From: Methyloversatilis discipulorum
GTDB lineage: Bacteria; Pseudomonadota; Gammaproteobacteria; Burkholderiales; Rhodocyclaceae
Assembly (NCBI RefSeq): GCF_000527135.1
Contig: NZ_AZUP01000001.1
Coordinates: forward strand, 372,001-436,000
Direction: 5' to 3'
DNA: 64,000 bases
Shown here: piece by piece, positions 26,572 through 35,752 of the stretch
How positions within the stretch are numbered: the first letter of the stretch is position 1
Layout: every line of letters begins with the position of its first letter
Notes under the pieces: model-generated
The model's database searches: none
What the model was told of the DNA's origin: nothing
What the model saw: only the letters and a program-made list of their open reading frames with translations
Position numbers and translations under genes: made by a program

Positions 26572-27537
26572 ATGTCAGAACCTGATACGCCGTCCGACAA
26601 ACGTCCCGAATCAACGTGGGAGCGCAAGCTGATCGAGCGTCTTGCGCTCGAATCGGTCACCGAACAGCGTCGCCGCCGGCGCTGGAGCATCTTTTTCCGC
26701 ATGATCGGCTTCGCCTACCTGGGGGTGCTCACCTTTGCGCTGATCGACTGGAGTTCGCTGTTCAGTCAGGCCGAGCATCGCAAGCACACGGCGCTGGTCG
26801 AGTTGAGCGGTGTCATCGCGCCGAACGGCGAGGCGAGCGCGGAGCGCATCGTGTCGTCGCTGCAGTCGGCCTTCGACGACAAGAACACCCAGGGTGTCAT
26901 CCTGAAGATCAACAGCCCTGGCGGCAGTCCGGTGCAGAGCGGCATCATCAACGACGAGATCGGGCGGCTTCGCACGCTCTATCCGGATACGCCGCTTTAC
27001 GCCGTGGTCGAGGACATCTGTGCTTCAGGTGGCTATTACGTCGCGGTTGCGGCCGATCGCATATATGTAGACAAGGCCAGCATCGTCGGCTCGATCGGTG
27101 TGCTGATGGATGGTTTCGGCTTTACCGGGCTGATGGACAAGGTGGGTGTCGAGCGCCGGCTGCTGACGGCGGGTGAGAACAAGGGTTTCCTCGACCCGTT
27201 CTCGCCGCAGGACGAACGGCACAAGGCGCACGCGCGCCAGCTGCTCGGCGACGTACACCAGCAGTTCATTGAAGTGGTGCGCAAGGGCCGCGGCGAGCGC
27301 CTGAAGGAATCGCCGGAGATGTTCTCCGGTCTGATGTGGAGTGGTTCGCGCAGCATCGAACTCGGGTTGGCCGACGATCTGGGTAGTGTCGAGTATGTCG
27401 CGCGTGATGTCGTCAAGGCGGCCGACATCGTCGATTTCACACAGCGTCAGAACATCGCCGAGCGTTTTGCCAAGCAGCTGGGTGCCGATCTGGGTGAGAG
27501 CGTGACTGGCGTGCTGAACCGCGTCGGGATGCGCTGA
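26572..27537 (+). CDS. sppA: Signal peptide peptidase SppA-type protease (S49)
   Basis: About 321 residues. One membrane segment near residues 37-57 (FFRMIGFAYLGVLTFALIDW) anchors a periplasmic S49 serine protease domain. The catalytic serine lies in DICASGGYYVAVAADRI and the general-base lysine is in the following KASIVGSIGV region. NSPGGSPVQSG is the family's oxyanion region. It degrades cleaved signal peptides in the inner membrane. The length matches the short (single-domain) bacterial form. The stop codon lies in a perfect palindrome shared with the next, convergent gene. Confidence 0.93.
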   Translation: MSEPDTPSDKRPESTWERKLIERLALESVTEQRRRRRWSIFFRMIGFAYLGVLTFALIDWSSLFSQAEHRKHTALVELSGVIAPNGEASAERIVSSLQSAFDDKNTQGVILKINSPGGSPVQSGIINDEIGRLRTLYPDTPLYAVVEDICASGGYYVAVAADRIYVDKASIVGSIGVLMDGFGFTGLMDKVGVERRLLTAGENKGFLDPFSPQDERHKAHARQLLGDVHQQFIEVVRKGRGERLKESPEMFSGLMWSGSRSIELGLADDLGSVEYVARDVVKAADIVDFTQRQNIAERFAKQLGADLGESVTGVLNRVGMR

Positions 27538-27556
27538 GGCGTCGCGCGACGCCTCA
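27535..27556. terminator. Perfect palindrome spanning two convergent stop codons
   Basis: TGAGGCGTCGC followed by GCGACGCCTCA is an unbroken 22-base palindrome. Its left end is the sppA stop codon and its right end is the complementary stop of the RsmI-like gene. As RNA it gives a 9-bp stem with a 4-base loop on either strand. No T-tract follows, so it may act in Rho-assisted termination or mRNA stabilisation. Confidence 0.55.
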
Positions 27557-28282
27557 ATCGGCGAGCAGGAGGAAAAGTGTCGGACGGCGGTCGATGCGTC
27601 CGATTTCCTCCGCAGCCCACTTCGACACCGGCTTCGTCCGCACGAACTGATCCGGCGCCGTCAGCGCCGCCGCCACGCACAGCAAGGTGCTGCCGCGGCA
27701 ATGAGCGCGAATGGCGTCGAACATTTTCAGGTTGCGGTAGGGCGTTTCGATGAAGAGCTGGGTCTGGCGCAGTCGCGCCGACTGCTTCTCCAGCTCTGCC
27801 AGTGTCTTTGCCCGCGCGGCGTCCTCGACCGGCAGATAGCCGTGGAAAGCGAATGATTGCCCGTTCAGGCCCGAGGCCATCAGGCCGAGCAGGATGGAGG
27901 ATGGGCCGACCAGGGGCATGACGGGAATTTCCATGGTGTGTGCGGTGCGCGCGGCCAGTGCGCCCGGATCGGCGACGCCCGGGCAGCCGGCGTCGGAAAT
28001 CACGCCAGCACTGCGGCCGGCGAGCACGGGCGCCAGCAGGTCGCGCAGCAGACGGCCGTCCTTTTCTGGTGGCAACTCGATGATTTCGAGCTCGCGCAGC
28101 GGCGTCGGGTGCTCCAGACGCTTCAGCGTGGCGCGGGCCGACTTGGCGCTCTCCACCAGGAAGTAGTCGAGGCGGTGCGCGCAGTCGCGTACCGCGGCTG
28201 GCGTGTCGAGCGCGCATTCGGCGCCGACGTCGAGCGGGCTGGGCAGCATGTAGAGCGTGCCCGACGGGGTCTTTGCGCTCAT
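27554..28282 (-). CDS. SAM-dependent methyltransferase, RsmI/tetrapyrrole-methylase type
   Basis: 242 residues of the SAM-binding tetrapyrrole (corrin/porphyrin) methylase fold. Motifs are GTLYMLPSPLD at the start, VISDAGCPGVADPG (family's D-A-G-x-P-x-x-x-D-P-G pattern) and MPLVGPSSILLGLMASGL. RsmI methylates the 2'-O of C1402 in 16S rRNA, but true RsmI is about 280 residues, so this may be a paralogue. The start ATG overlaps the maf stop by 4 bases (ATGA). Confidence 0.85.
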   Translation of the reverse strand: MSAKTPSGTLYMLPSPLDVGAECALDTPAAVRDCAHRLDYFLVESAKSARATLKRLEHPTPLRELEIIELPPEKDGRLLRDLLAPVLAGRSAGVISDAGCPGVADPGALAARTAHTMEIPVMPLVGPSSILLGLMASGLNGQSFAFHGYLPVEDAARAKTLAELEKQSARLRQTQLFIETPYRNLKMFDAIRAHCRGSTLLCVAAALTAPDQFVRTKPVSKWAAEEIGRIDRRPTLFLLLAD

Positions 28283-28869
28283 GGCAGCGGGTAACCGATG
28301 TCACGCAGCAAGGCGCTGAGACGGATCAGCGGCAGGCCGACCAGTGCGGTCGGGTCGTCGCCGCTCAGCCTTTCCAGCAATGCAATGCCCAGCGATTCGG
28401 ATTTGGCGGCGCCAGCGCAGTCCAGCGGGTCGTCGAGATCGATGTAGCGCTCGATTTCCGGCCGCGACAGCGTACGGAATACGACTTCGGTCGGCACCAG
28501 AGCTTCATGCCGTGTGCCGTTGCGAGCATCGATCACGCACAGCGCCGTGTCGAACACGACGGTCCGGCCGCTCAGTTCCGCCAGTTGGGCAATGGCGGCA
28601 TCGCGGCTACCCGGCTTGCCGTAGCGACGTCCGCCGCAGGAGGCGACCTGGTCGGAGCCGATAACACAGGCGCCGGGAAAGCGCGCCGCGATCGCCTCGG
28701 CCTTGCTGCGTGCGAGGCGTACGGCCTGTTCGCGGGGCGTTTCGTGGCCGAGCATCGACTCGTCGATGTCCGGTGCCGCAGTGGTGAAGGGAATGCGCAG
28801 CCGGGACAGCAGCTCCTGGCGATAGCGTGAGGACGAGCCGAGGACCAGTGGAGGAAGATCTGGGGACAT
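28279..28869 (-). CDS. maf: Maf-family nucleoside triphosphate pyrophosphatase
   Basis: 196 residues. It begins LVLGSSSRYRQELLSRLRIPF, the Maf signature, then DIDES, GSDQVASCGGRRYGKP and FVFDTALCVIDA-like strand order. Maf proteins hydrolyse the pyrophosphate of modified nucleotides. The Arg/Ser-containing pattern after GSDQV suggests the YceF (7-methyl-GTP) subgroup, which commonly precedes yceD-rpmF as here, where that cluster is divergent. ATG 28869 is used; longer starts to 28992 enter the promoter region of yceD. Confidence 0.9.
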   Translation of the reverse strand: MSPDLPPLVLGSSSRYRQELLSRLRIPFTTAAPDIDESMLGHETPREQAVRLARSKAEAIAARFPGACVIGSDQVASCGGRRYGKPGSRDAAIAQLAELSGRTVVFDTALCVIDARNGTRHEALVPTEVVFRTLSRPEIERYIDLDDPLDCAGAAKSESLGIALLERLSGDDPTALVGLPLIRLSALLRDIGYPLP

Positions 28870-28931
28870 GTGCGGACGAGGGAAACGGAGTGCCGGCCCG
28901 CTCCTTCGCAGGCCGAAAGTCTGAACGTTCT

Positions 28932-28961
28932 TTGACAGCAGCTTCAAGGGGATAGTATCAT
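28932..28961 (+). promoter_or_regulatory. Sigma-70 promoter of yceD-rpmF-fab cluster
   Basis: A perfect TTGACA at 28932-28937 and TATCAT at 28956-28961 with an 18-base spacer, about 48 bases before the yceD start. It points away from maf. Confidence 0.65.
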
Positions 28962-29009
28962 TTTGGGTTTGTTTCTCCGCCCATCGCATCATCGGGCAAG
29001 CAGACGTTC

Positions 29010-29579
29010 ATGACCGAAGCAGCCGGAGCCGGAAAGTCGACGGATAAAGTGTCGGCCGGCAATGAATCGAGCGGTGACGAAGTACGTGTCCGGCTCGACG
29101 CACAGCAGCTAGCGCGTGCGCAGCAGCGTCTGACCGGTCGTGTCGCGTTGGCGTCATTCGGGCGACTGGCGGCGGAGTGCCGCAGTGCCGACGGAATCGA
29201 GTGGTCGCTCACGGGTTCCGTAGATGCCGAGGGCGCCTGCTGGCTGACCCTCGCGGTGGCGGCAGATGTGGTGATGCAATGCCAGCGCTGTCTCGGCGAC
29301 GTGCAGATCGATGTGCATAGCGAGTCCCGCTTCCGCCTGGTATTTGCCGGCGAGGCCTGGGGCGACGAAGATCTCGACGACGACAGCTTCGAGGCGCTGG
29401 AACTCGACGGGCCGCTGGATCTGGCAGCGCTGGTCGAGGACGAAGTGCTGCTTGCGTTGCCCGCGGTACCACTGCATCAGCAGTGCGAGGCGCCGGCGAT
29501 AGCAGGAGTGAACGAGCAGGAAACGACTTCGGCGAAGCCGTCACCGTTTGCGGTGCTCGGGCAGTTGAAACGGAATTGA
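29010..29579 (+). CDS. yceD: DUF177 / YceD family protein (23S rRNA accumulation)
   Basis: 189 residues. The family pattern is present: CQRCLGDVQIDVHSESRFRLVF (the paired cysteines), then an acidic stretch GDEDLDDDSFEALELDGPLDLAALVEDEVLLALPAVPLH. YceD proteins are needed for 23S rRNA accumulation and regularly precede rpmF, as here. An extra hydrophilic N-terminus of about 25 residues is rich in Ser/Gly. ATG 29010 follows a weak ribosome site. Likely regulated with the fab cluster from the promoter at 28932. Confidence 0.88.
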   Translation: MTEAAGAGKSTDKVSAGNESSGDEVRVRLDAQQLARAQQRLTGRVALASFGRLAAECRSADGIEWSLTGSVDAEGACWLTLAVAADVVMQCQRCLGDVQIDVHSESRFRLVFAGEAWGDEDLDDDSFEALELDGPLDLAALVEDEVLLALPAVPLHQQCEAPAIAGVNEQETTSAKPSPFAVLGQLKRN

Positions 29580-29655
29580 ATGAGGCCGGCTGGATCACCC
29601 GATCCGGCGGGCGCGGTTGTGTGGTTTTTTATCCGGTTATCCGGGGGAGTTGTTC

Positions 29656-29835
29656 ATGGCTGTCCAGCAAAACAAGAAGTCGCCGTCGAAGCGCGGCATG
29701 CACCGTGCGCATGATTTTCTGACCGCGCCGGCCACCGCCGTCGAGTCGACCACGGGTGAAGTCCACCTGCGTCATCACATCTCGCCGAGCGGTTTCTACC
29801 GCGGCAAGAAGGTGCTCAAGACCAAGGGCGAGTGA
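29656..29835 (+). CDS. rpmF: 50S ribosomal protein L32
   Basis: 59 residues, normal length. It shows [20 protein letters not shown] at the start and [20 protein letters not shown] toward the end, diagnostic of bL32. ATG 29656 follows GGGGGAG. The position between yceD and plsX is conserved across proteobacteria and couples ribosome and lipid synthesis. Confidence 0.97.
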   Translation: MAVQQNKKSPSKRGMHRAHDFLTAPATAVESTTGEVHLRHHISPSGFYRGKKVLKTKGE

Positions 29836-29914
29836 TCATCGCTTTGTCGTTTTTTCCGGCACGCCGCAGCTGTGCGGCCTCCCCGGGCGACTTTGAATTG
29901 ATCGGATGCGCGGC

Positions 29915-30928
29915 ATGAGCTACACCCTGGCCATCGATTGCATGGGCGGGGATCATGGTCCGTCTGTCACCCTGCCTGCCGCCCTTGCCTATCTGCGCAG
30001 GGATCCGGCCTGCAGCCTGCTGCTCGTCGGGCTCAAGGATGTGCTCGACGCTGAACTGAAGCGTCTCGGTGCCAGCAACGAGTCGCGGATTTCTGTCGTC
30101 CATGCGTCCGAAGTGGTCGGCATGGACGAGCCGCCCGCGCAAGCCATGCGCGGCAAGAAGGATTCATCGATGCGTGTGGCGATCGACCTGGTGAAGGAAG
30201 GTCGCGCGCAGGCCGCAGTGTCCGCCGGCAACACCGGCGCACTGATGGCGATCTCCAAGTTCGTCCTGAAGACGCTGCCCGGCATTGACCGGCCGGCGAT
30301 CGCTTCCATTCTGCCGACCGTCAAGGGCCACACTTACGTGCTGGACCTCGGCGCCAATGTCGATTGCACCTCCGAGCACCTGTTCCAGTTTGGCCTGATG
30401 GGCGCGATGCTGGTATCGGCACTCGAGTCGCGCGAGCGCCCGAGCGTAGGGCTACTCAACATCGGTGAAGAAGCGATCAAGGGCAACGAGGCGGTGAAGG
30501 GGGCAGCCGATCTGCTGCGCGCCAGCGATCTCAACTTCTACGGCAATGTCGAGGGTAACGACATCTACAAGGGCACGACCGATGTCGTGGTCTGCGATGG
30601 ATTCGTCGGCAACGTCGCGCTGAAGACCTCCGAAGGTCTGGCGCAGATGATAGGCACCTTCCTGCGTGAGGAATTCAGCCGTGGGCCTTTGCGCAAGCTG
30701 ATGTACCTGGTTGCCCGACCGGTCATTGCCGCCTTCCGCCGCCGTGTCGATCATCGTCGTTACAATGGCGCCAGTCTGCTCGGCCTGCGCGGTGTCGTCG
30801 TGAAGAGCCACGGCTCAAGCGATGCCTACGGATTCGAGCAGGCCATCGCCCGCGCGGCAGACGCAGTGCGCAACGATCTGATCGCCCGCATCACCGAATG
30901 CATGACACGTACCGAGGTAGCTGCATGA
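29915..30928 (+). CDS. plsX: Phosphate acyltransferase PlsX
   Basis: 337 residues. PlsX makes acyl-phosphate from acyl-ACP, the first step of phospholipid synthesis, at the membrane periphery. It begins [20 protein letters not shown] and has [30 protein letters not shown] and [13 protein letters not shown], all typical. ATG 29915 is preferred because homologues start with this strand; the upstream ATG 29906 is possible. The stop overlaps the fabH start (ATGA). Confidence 0.95.
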   Translation: MSYTLAIDCMGGDHGPSVTLPAALAYLRRDPACSLLLVGLKDVLDAELKRLGASNESRISVVHASEVVGMDEPPAQAMRGKKDSSMRVAIDLVKEGRAQAAVSAGNTGALMAISKFVLKTLPGIDRPAIASILPTVKGHTYVLDLGANVDCTSEHLFQFGLMGAMLVSALESRERPSVGLLNIGEEAIKGNEAVKGAADLLRASDLNFYGNVEGNDIYKGTTDVVVCDGFVGNVALKTSEGLAQMIGTFLREEFSRGPLRKLMYLVARPVIAAFRRRVDHRRYNGASLLGLRGVVVKSHGSSDAYGFEQAIARAADAVRNDLIARITECMTRTEVAA

Positions 30929-31887
30929 GTTTTTGCCGCATCACCGGCACGGGCGGCTATCTGCCCGGCGCGCCGGTGTCGAACCATGATCTGGTCGCAC
31001 GGGGCATCGAGACGTCGGACGAGTGGATTGCCGACCGTACGGGCATCCGCTTCCGTCACTTTGCGGCCGAGCACGAGCATTCCAGCGACCTCGCGCTGAA
31101 CGCGAGCCGCAAGGCGCTCGAAATGGCGGGTCGCGAGGCCGGCGAGGTCGATCTGATCATCGTCGCTACGTCGACGCCCGATCAGGTTTTCCCGAGTACC
31201 GCCTGCCTGTTGCAGCACAAGCTCGGCAACCGCGCGGCGACCGCGTTCGACGTGCAGGCGGTGTGCTCGGGTTTCGTCTATGCGCTGACCATCGCCGAGA
31301 AGTTCATCCGTTCCGGTTCGCACAAGTGCGCACTGGTGGTCGGGGCCGAGGTGTTCTCCCGCATTCTCGACTGGAACGACCGCGGCACCTGCGTGCTGTT
31401 CGGTGACGGTGCCGGCGCGGTGGTGCTTGAGGCATCGAGCGAGCCGGGCATCCTGTCGTCGGCGCTGCATGCCGATGGCCATTATCACGACATCCTGTCG
31501 GTGCCGGGCCAGGTCTGCAATGGCGCCATTGCCGGCACGCCCCTGCTGCAGATGGACGGCCAGGCGGTTTTCAAGTTCGCCGTGCGCGTGCTGGGCGACA
31601 CCGCAGTCGAACTGATGCAGGCGGCCGAACTGCCGATGACGGCGCTCGACTGGCTGGTGCCTCACCAGGCCAATATCCGCATCCTGCAGTCGACCGCCAA
31701 GCGACTCGACATGTCGATGGACAAGGTCGTTACCACGGTGGCCGAGCACGGCAATACGTCGGCTGCGTCGGTGCCGCTGGCGCTCGATATCGCCGTCCGT
31801 GACGGCCGCATCAAGCGGGGCCAGAACGTGATGCTCGAGGGTGTGGGCGGCGGTTTCACCTGGGGCGGCGTGCTGCTCCGCTTCTGA
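30925..31887 (+). CDS. fabH: 3-oxoacyl-ACP synthase III
   Basis: 320 residues. FabH condenses acetyl-CoA with malonyl-ACP to start fatty acid synthesis. The catalytic cysteine is in [13 protein letters not shown], and the histidine and asparagine are in [11 protein letters not shown] and [11 protein letters not shown]. It ends [13 protein letters not shown], the usual FabH C-terminus. It is coupled to plsX by ATGA and followed 30 bases later by fabD. Confidence 0.97.
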   Translation: MSFCRITGTGGYLPGAPVSNHDLVARGIETSDEWIADRTGIRFRHFAAEHEHSSDLALNASRKALEMAGREAGEVDLIIVATSTPDQVFPSTACLLQHKLGNRAATAFDVQAVCSGFVYALTIAEKFIRSGSHKCALVVGAEVFSRILDWNDRGTCVLFGDGAGAVVLEASSEPGILSSALHADGHYHDILSVPGQVCNGAIAGTPLLQMDGQAVFKFAVRVLGDTAVELMQAAELPMTALDWLVPHQANIRILQSTAKRLDMSMDKVVTTVAEHGNTSAASVPLALDIAVRDGRIKRGQNVMLEGVGGGFTWGGVLLRF

Positions 31888-31917
31888 TCCACTCGCTTCC
31901 GATCCACCGATTTTCCG

Positions 31918-32865
31918 ATGTCTTCCATGCAGAAATTCGCATTCGTTTTTCCGGGCCAGGGTTCGCAATCGGTCGGCATGATGGCCGCCTATGGCGACGA
32001 TGCCGAAATCCGCGCGGCTTTTGACGAGGCCTCGCTCGCGCTGGGTGAGGACCTGTGGGCGATGGCGGCCGATGGTCCCGCTGAGCGTCTGTCGTTGACC
32101 ACCAACACGCAGCCGCTGATGCTGACTGCCGGCGTCGCGGTGTTCCGCAGCTGGGTCAAGCGTACCGGTCGTACCCCTGATGTCGTCGCCGGGCACAGCT
32201 TGGGCGAGTACGCAGCGCTGGTCGCTGCCGGTGTGCTCAGGCTGAAGGATGCCGTGCCGCTGGTTCGTCTGCGCGCGCAGGCGATGCAGGACGCCGTGCC
32301 GGCCGGTACCGGCGCGATGGCCGCCGTGCTGGGTCTGGACGCCGCTGCAGTGCAGGCCTGCTGCGACGCCGCCGCACAAGGTGAAGTGGTCGCTGCAGTG
32401 AATTTCAACTCGCCCGAGCAGACGGTGATCGCCGGCCACGCCGCCGCCGTCCAGCGGGCGATGGCGTTGCTGTCGGAGCGCGGTGCCAAGCGTACGGTCG
32501 CGCTGCCGGTCAGTGCGCCCTTCCATTGCAGCCTGATGCAGCCGGCCGCCGAAAAGCTGGCCCAGGCGCTGCCCGACGTCGAATTCCGCCGGCCGCAGAT
32601 CATGCTGGTCAATAACGTCGACGTTGCCTCGCCGGAAGAGCCGGACGCGATCCGCGACGCGCTGGTCCGTCAGGCGGCAGCGCCGGTGCGTTGGGTCGAG
32701 GTAATCCAGCGGATGGCAGAACTGGGCGTCATCACGGTCGCCGAGTGCGGCCCGGGCAAGGTGCTGGCCGGCCTGACCAAACGCATCGACCGCAACCTGA
32801 ATGGCGTGGCGCTGTCCGACGGTGCTGCGCTGGAACAGCTTGCTCAACAGATCGGAGTGAATTGA
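31918..32865 (+). CDS. fabD: Malonyl-CoA:ACP transacylase
   Basis: 315 residues. The serine hydrolase motif GHSLGEY carries the catalytic serine, and SAPFHCSLM the catalytic histidine. The FPGQGSQSVGM start is diagnostic. FabD loads malonyl onto ACP. ATG 31918 is used; ATG 31927 three codons later is an alternative. The stop overlaps the fabG start (TGATG). Confidence 0.97.
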   Translation: MSSMQKFAFVFPGQGSQSVGMMAAYGDDAEIRAAFDEASLALGEDLWAMAADGPAERLSLTTNTQPLMLTAGVAVFRSWVKRTGRTPDVVAGHSLGEYAALVAAGVLRLKDAVPLVRLRAQAMQDAVPAGTGAMAAVLGLDAAAVQACCDAAAQGEVVAAVNFNSPEQTVIAGHAAAVQRAMALLSERGAKRTVALPVSAPFHCSLMQPAAEKLAQALPDVEFRRPQIMLVNNVDVASPEEPDAIRDALVRQAAAPVRWVEVIQRMAELGVITVAECGPGKVLAGLTKRIDRNLNGVALSDGAALEQLAQQIGVN

Positions 32866-33611
32866 TGGGTGTTCTCGACGGACAGATTGCGCTGGTGACC
32901 GGCGCCAGCCGGGGCATCGGTCGCGCGATTGCGCTGGCGCTCGGCCAGGCGGGCGCCACGGTGATCGGCACCGCGACCAGTGAAGCCGGCGCTGCAGGCA
33001 TACAGCAGTCGTTCGAGACCGCAGGCGTCCGGGGGCGGGGCATCGTGCTCGACGTGACTGATACTGCGGCGATTCCCGCCGCGATCAGCGCGATCGAGAA
33101 GGACTTCGGCACCGTTTCCGTGCTGGTGAACAACGCCGGCATCACGCGCGACAATCTCGCGATGCGGATGAAGGACGACGAGTGGCAGGCGGTCATCGAC
33201 ACCAACCTGAAGGCGGTGTTCACGATGTCGCGTGCCGTGATGAAGGGCATGATGAAGGCGCGTAGCGGCCGCATCATCAACATCACATCGGTGGTCGGCG
33301 AGACCGGCAATCCGGGGCAGGCCAACTATGCCGCCGCCAAGGCAGGCGTCGCCGGCATGAGCATGGCGCTGGCGCGCGAACTCGGTTCGCGCAACATCAC
33401 CGTGAATTGCGTGGCGCCGGGCTTCATCGCCACCGATATGACCGAGGCGCTGGGCGATGCCGCCCGTGACGCCCTGCTGGGCCAGATTCCGCTGGGTCGC
33501 CTCGGCTCGTCCGACGAAGTGGCCGCCGCTGTCGTGTTCCTCGCGTCGCCGCTCGCCGCCTACGTGACCGGCAGTACGCTGCATGTGAATGGCGGGATGT
33601 TCATGCATTGA
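32865..33611 (+). CDS. fabG: 3-oxoacyl-ACP reductase
   Basis: 248 residues, short-chain dehydrogenase. NADPH-binding GASRGIG is near the start; NNAGITRDNLAMRM, the catalytic Ser in NITSVVGETGNPGQ and the YAAAK Tyr-Lys pair are all present. FabG reduces beta-ketoacyl-ACP in the elongation cycle. ATG 32865 overlaps the fabD stop. Confidence 0.97.
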   Translation: MGVLDGQIALVTGASRGIGRAIALALGQAGATVIGTATSEAGAAGIQQSFETAGVRGRGIVLDVTDTAAIPAAISAIEKDFGTVSVLVNNAGITRDNLAMRMKDDEWQAVIDTNLKAVFTMSRAVMKGMMKARSGRIINITSVVGETGNPGQANYAAAKAGVAGMSMALARELGSRNITVNCVAPGFIATDMTEALGDAARDALLGQIPLGRLGSSDEVAAAVVFLASPLAAYVTGSTLHVNGGMFMH

Positions 33612-33747
33612 TATTCGGCGGTGTGCGGCGCGCAAGCGCCATACACCTCCAAAGGCGAAGTGGGCCAGGCTTTCTGTTACACTCGCGCCACTTTTTTTTC
33701 GCGCTCTCACGCTCTAGTCAGGGCATACACAGGGAAGGAGTACCGCA

Positions 33748-33993
33748 ATGGAAAACATCGAACAACGCGTCAAGAAGATCGTTGCCGAACAACTGGGCGT
33801 CAACGAAGCCGAGATCAAGAACGAATCGTCCTTCGTCGACGATCTGGGCGCTGACTCGCTCGATACGGTTGAACTGGTCATGGCGCTCGAAGAAGAGTTC
33901 GAGTGCGAGATCCCCGACGAAGAAGCCGAGAAGATCACCTCGGTGCAACAGGCCATCGATTACGTGAACCGTCATCTGGCCAGCAAGGCCTGA
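33748..33993 (+). CDS. acpP: Acyl carrier protein
   Basis: 81 residues, acidic. The phosphopantetheine attachment serine is S37 in [22 protein letters not shown] ribosome site lies just upstream, in keeping with very high expression. Between fabG and acpP is a hairpin (GGCGC-GCAA-GCGCC, 33627-33640) that may separate message levels, and TTACACT at 33677 could be a local -10 box. Confidence 0.98.
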   Translation: MENIEQRVKKIVAEQLGVNEAEIKNESSFVDDLGADSLDTVELVMALEEEFECEIPDEEAEKITSVQQAIDYVNRHLASKA

Positions 33994-34017
33994 TCGTTTC
34001 ATCGAGCGGAGTACGTT

Positions 34018-35256
34018 TTGGCACGTAAAAGAATAGTTGTCACCGGCTTGGGCATCATTTCCCCGGTCGGGAACACGGTCGGACAAGCCTGGGAGAACAT
34101 CCTGGCGGCAAAGTCGGGGATCCGTCGCATCACGCGTTTCGATCCGTCCGAACTGCCTGTCCAGATCGCGGGCGAAGTGCGCGATTTCGACGTCGCCAAC
34201 TACCTGTCTCCGAAAGAGGCACGGCGTTTCGACACCTTCATCCATTTCGGCATCGCTGCCTCGATGGATGCCATCCGCGATGCCGGACTCGAGGCGAATC
34301 CGGCCAACGCCGAGCGCATCGGCGTCTGCGTCGGCTCGGGCATCGGCGGCCTGCCGATGATCGAGGAAACGCACAACGCCATGCTGGCGGGCGGCGTGCG
34401 CAAAGTGTCGCCGTTCTTCGTGCCGGGCTCGATCATCAACATGATCTCCGGCATCGTGGCCATCAACTACGGTTTCAAGGGCCCGAATTTTGCGACCGTC
34501 AGTGCCTGCGCGACGGCCAACCACTCGATTGGCGAAGCGATGCGCCTGATCGAGTATGGTGACGCCGACGTGATGATTGCCGGTGGTGCCGAATCGACGA
34601 TGTGCCCGCTGGGCGTGGCCGGCTTCGCCGCTGCCAAGGCGCTGTCGGGCCGCAACGATGATCCGGAGACCGCCAGCCGTCCGTGGGACAGCGGTCGTGA
34701 CGGCTTCGTGCTGGGTGAAGGTGCTGGCGTGCTGGTGCTCGAGGAGTACGAGCATGCGAAGGCCCGCGGCGCACGCATCTACTGCGAACTCGCCGGCTAC
34801 GGCATGAGTGCCGACGCGCATCACATCACCGCGCCCTGCGAGGACGGCGAAGGTGCGTCGCGCAGCATGGCGAATGCACTGCGCAACGGTGGTGTGGCAC
34901 TGGACGAAGTCGACTACATCAACGCTCACGGTACATCCACGCCGCTGGGCGACATTGCCGAAACGGTGGCGATCAAGCGCTGTTTTGGTGAGCACGCCAA
35001 AACGCTGTGCGTCAGCTCGACCAAGTCCATGACCGGTCACGCACTGGGCGCGGCCGCGGGTATCGAGGCGGTGGTGACGGTGATGGCGATCCACAAGCAG
35101 ATCGCGCCGCCGACCGCCAATCTGCGCGACCAGGATCCGGCCTGCGATCTCGATTACGTGCCGCTGGTGCCGCGCGAGATCAACATCCGTTCCGCGCTGT
35201 CGAATTCCTTCGGTTTCGGCGGCACGAACGCGACGCTGGTCTTCCGTCGCATGTGA
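34018..35256 (+). CDS. fabF: 3-oxoacyl-ACP synthase II
   Basis: 412 residues. Catalytic cysteine in VSACATANHSIGEA; the two histidines in NAHGTSTPLGD and SMTGHALGAA; ends NSFGFGGTNATLVFRRM. It elongates acyl chains and is needed for cis-vaccenate formation. The start is TTG 34018, with GAGCGGAG upstream; no ATG lies in a better position. An intrinsic terminator follows at 35312-35343. Confidence 0.97.
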   Translation: MARKRIVVTGLGIISPVGNTVGQAWENILAAKSGIRRITRFDPSELPVQIAGEVRDFDVANYLSPKEARRFDTFIHFGIAASMDAIRDAGLEANPANAERIGVCVGSGIGGLPMIEETHNAMLAGGVRKVSPFFVPGSIINMISGIVAINYGFKGPNFATVSACATANHSIGEAMRLIEYGDADVMIAGGAESTMCPLGVAGFAAAKALSGRNDDPETASRPWDSGRDGFVLGEGAGVLVLEEYEHAKARGARIYCELAGYGMSADAHHITAPCEDGEGASRSMANALRNGGVALDEVDYINAHGTSTPLGDIAETVAIKRCFGEHAKTLCVSSTKSMTGHALGAAAGIEAVVTVMAIHKQIAPPTANLRDQDPACDLDYVPLVPREINIRSALSNSFGFGGTNATLVFRRM

Positions 35257-35299
35257 GCGACCGGCCTTGAACCGCGAGCGGCTTCAGGGCTTCCGGCAG

Positions 35300-35752
35300 A
35301 TGCATCTGAAAGGGTCACGTCTTCGCGACGTGGCCCTTTTTTTCGCCTCACTGCTTGCCATCCTCGCGTCTGCGCTGTTGGGGCGCCCTATTGTCATCGT
35401 GCTCTGTACGATTGCGCTGCTGCTGACCGTGGCGGCGTGCAGGCGGGCCGCACGCGTGTGCGGGCTGGCGAGCGACGACGGTGAATCCCTCACGTGCGCG
35501 CAGTCAGCAGGTGAGGCGCTGCGTGGCCGTCCGCGCGCCGCACGGATGGGGCGTTCGTGGACCTCAGTCAAACTGGAGGAGGAGGGGGGGCGGCGGCAGT
35601 TGTTGCTGCTGTTTGCGGATCAGTTCGACAGCATCGACGACTACCGACGCTTCAGGCTGTGGTTGCGTGCAGTTCTTCAGGCTGACGCGAGCGACGCGGA
35701 CGCAGGATGGTCGGGCTGGCTGCGTCGCTGGTATCGGGGTAGTCACGACTGA
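35300..35752 (+). CDS. YgfX-like small membrane protein
   Basis: About 150 residues. Two hydrophobic segments lie near the start ([32 protein letters not shown]), then a soluble tail with the pattern [26 protein letters not shown]. That pattern resembles the YgfX (CptA) family, which binds cytoskeletal or succinate-dehydrogenase factors in E. coli. Start is uncertain: ATG 35300 or TTG 35267. The first coding triplets overlap an intrinsic terminator hairpin. Its 3' end overlaps nadB, on the other strand, by 101 bases. Similarity is moderate. Confidence 0.55.
   Translation: MHLKGSRLRDVALFFASLLAILASALLGRPIVIVLCTIALLLTVAACRRAARVCGLASDDGESLTCAQSAGEALRGRPRAARMGRSWTSVKLEEEGGRRQLLLLFADQFDSIDDYRRFRLWLRAVLQADASDADAGWSGWLRRWYRGSHD
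35312..35343 (+). terminator. Intrinsic terminator after fabF
   Basis: GGGTCACGTC and GACGTGGCCC pair with one G-T wobble around a TTCGC loop, then seven T residues (35337-35343). It starts 12 bases after the putative ygfX ATG, so it lies inside that coding region. Confidence 0.8.

Noticed and set aside
30826..32847. A 673-codon minus-strand frame over fabH and fabD
   Set aside because: Antisense of two unambiguous fatty acid synthesis genes; the translation is histidine- and arginine-rich with no domain.
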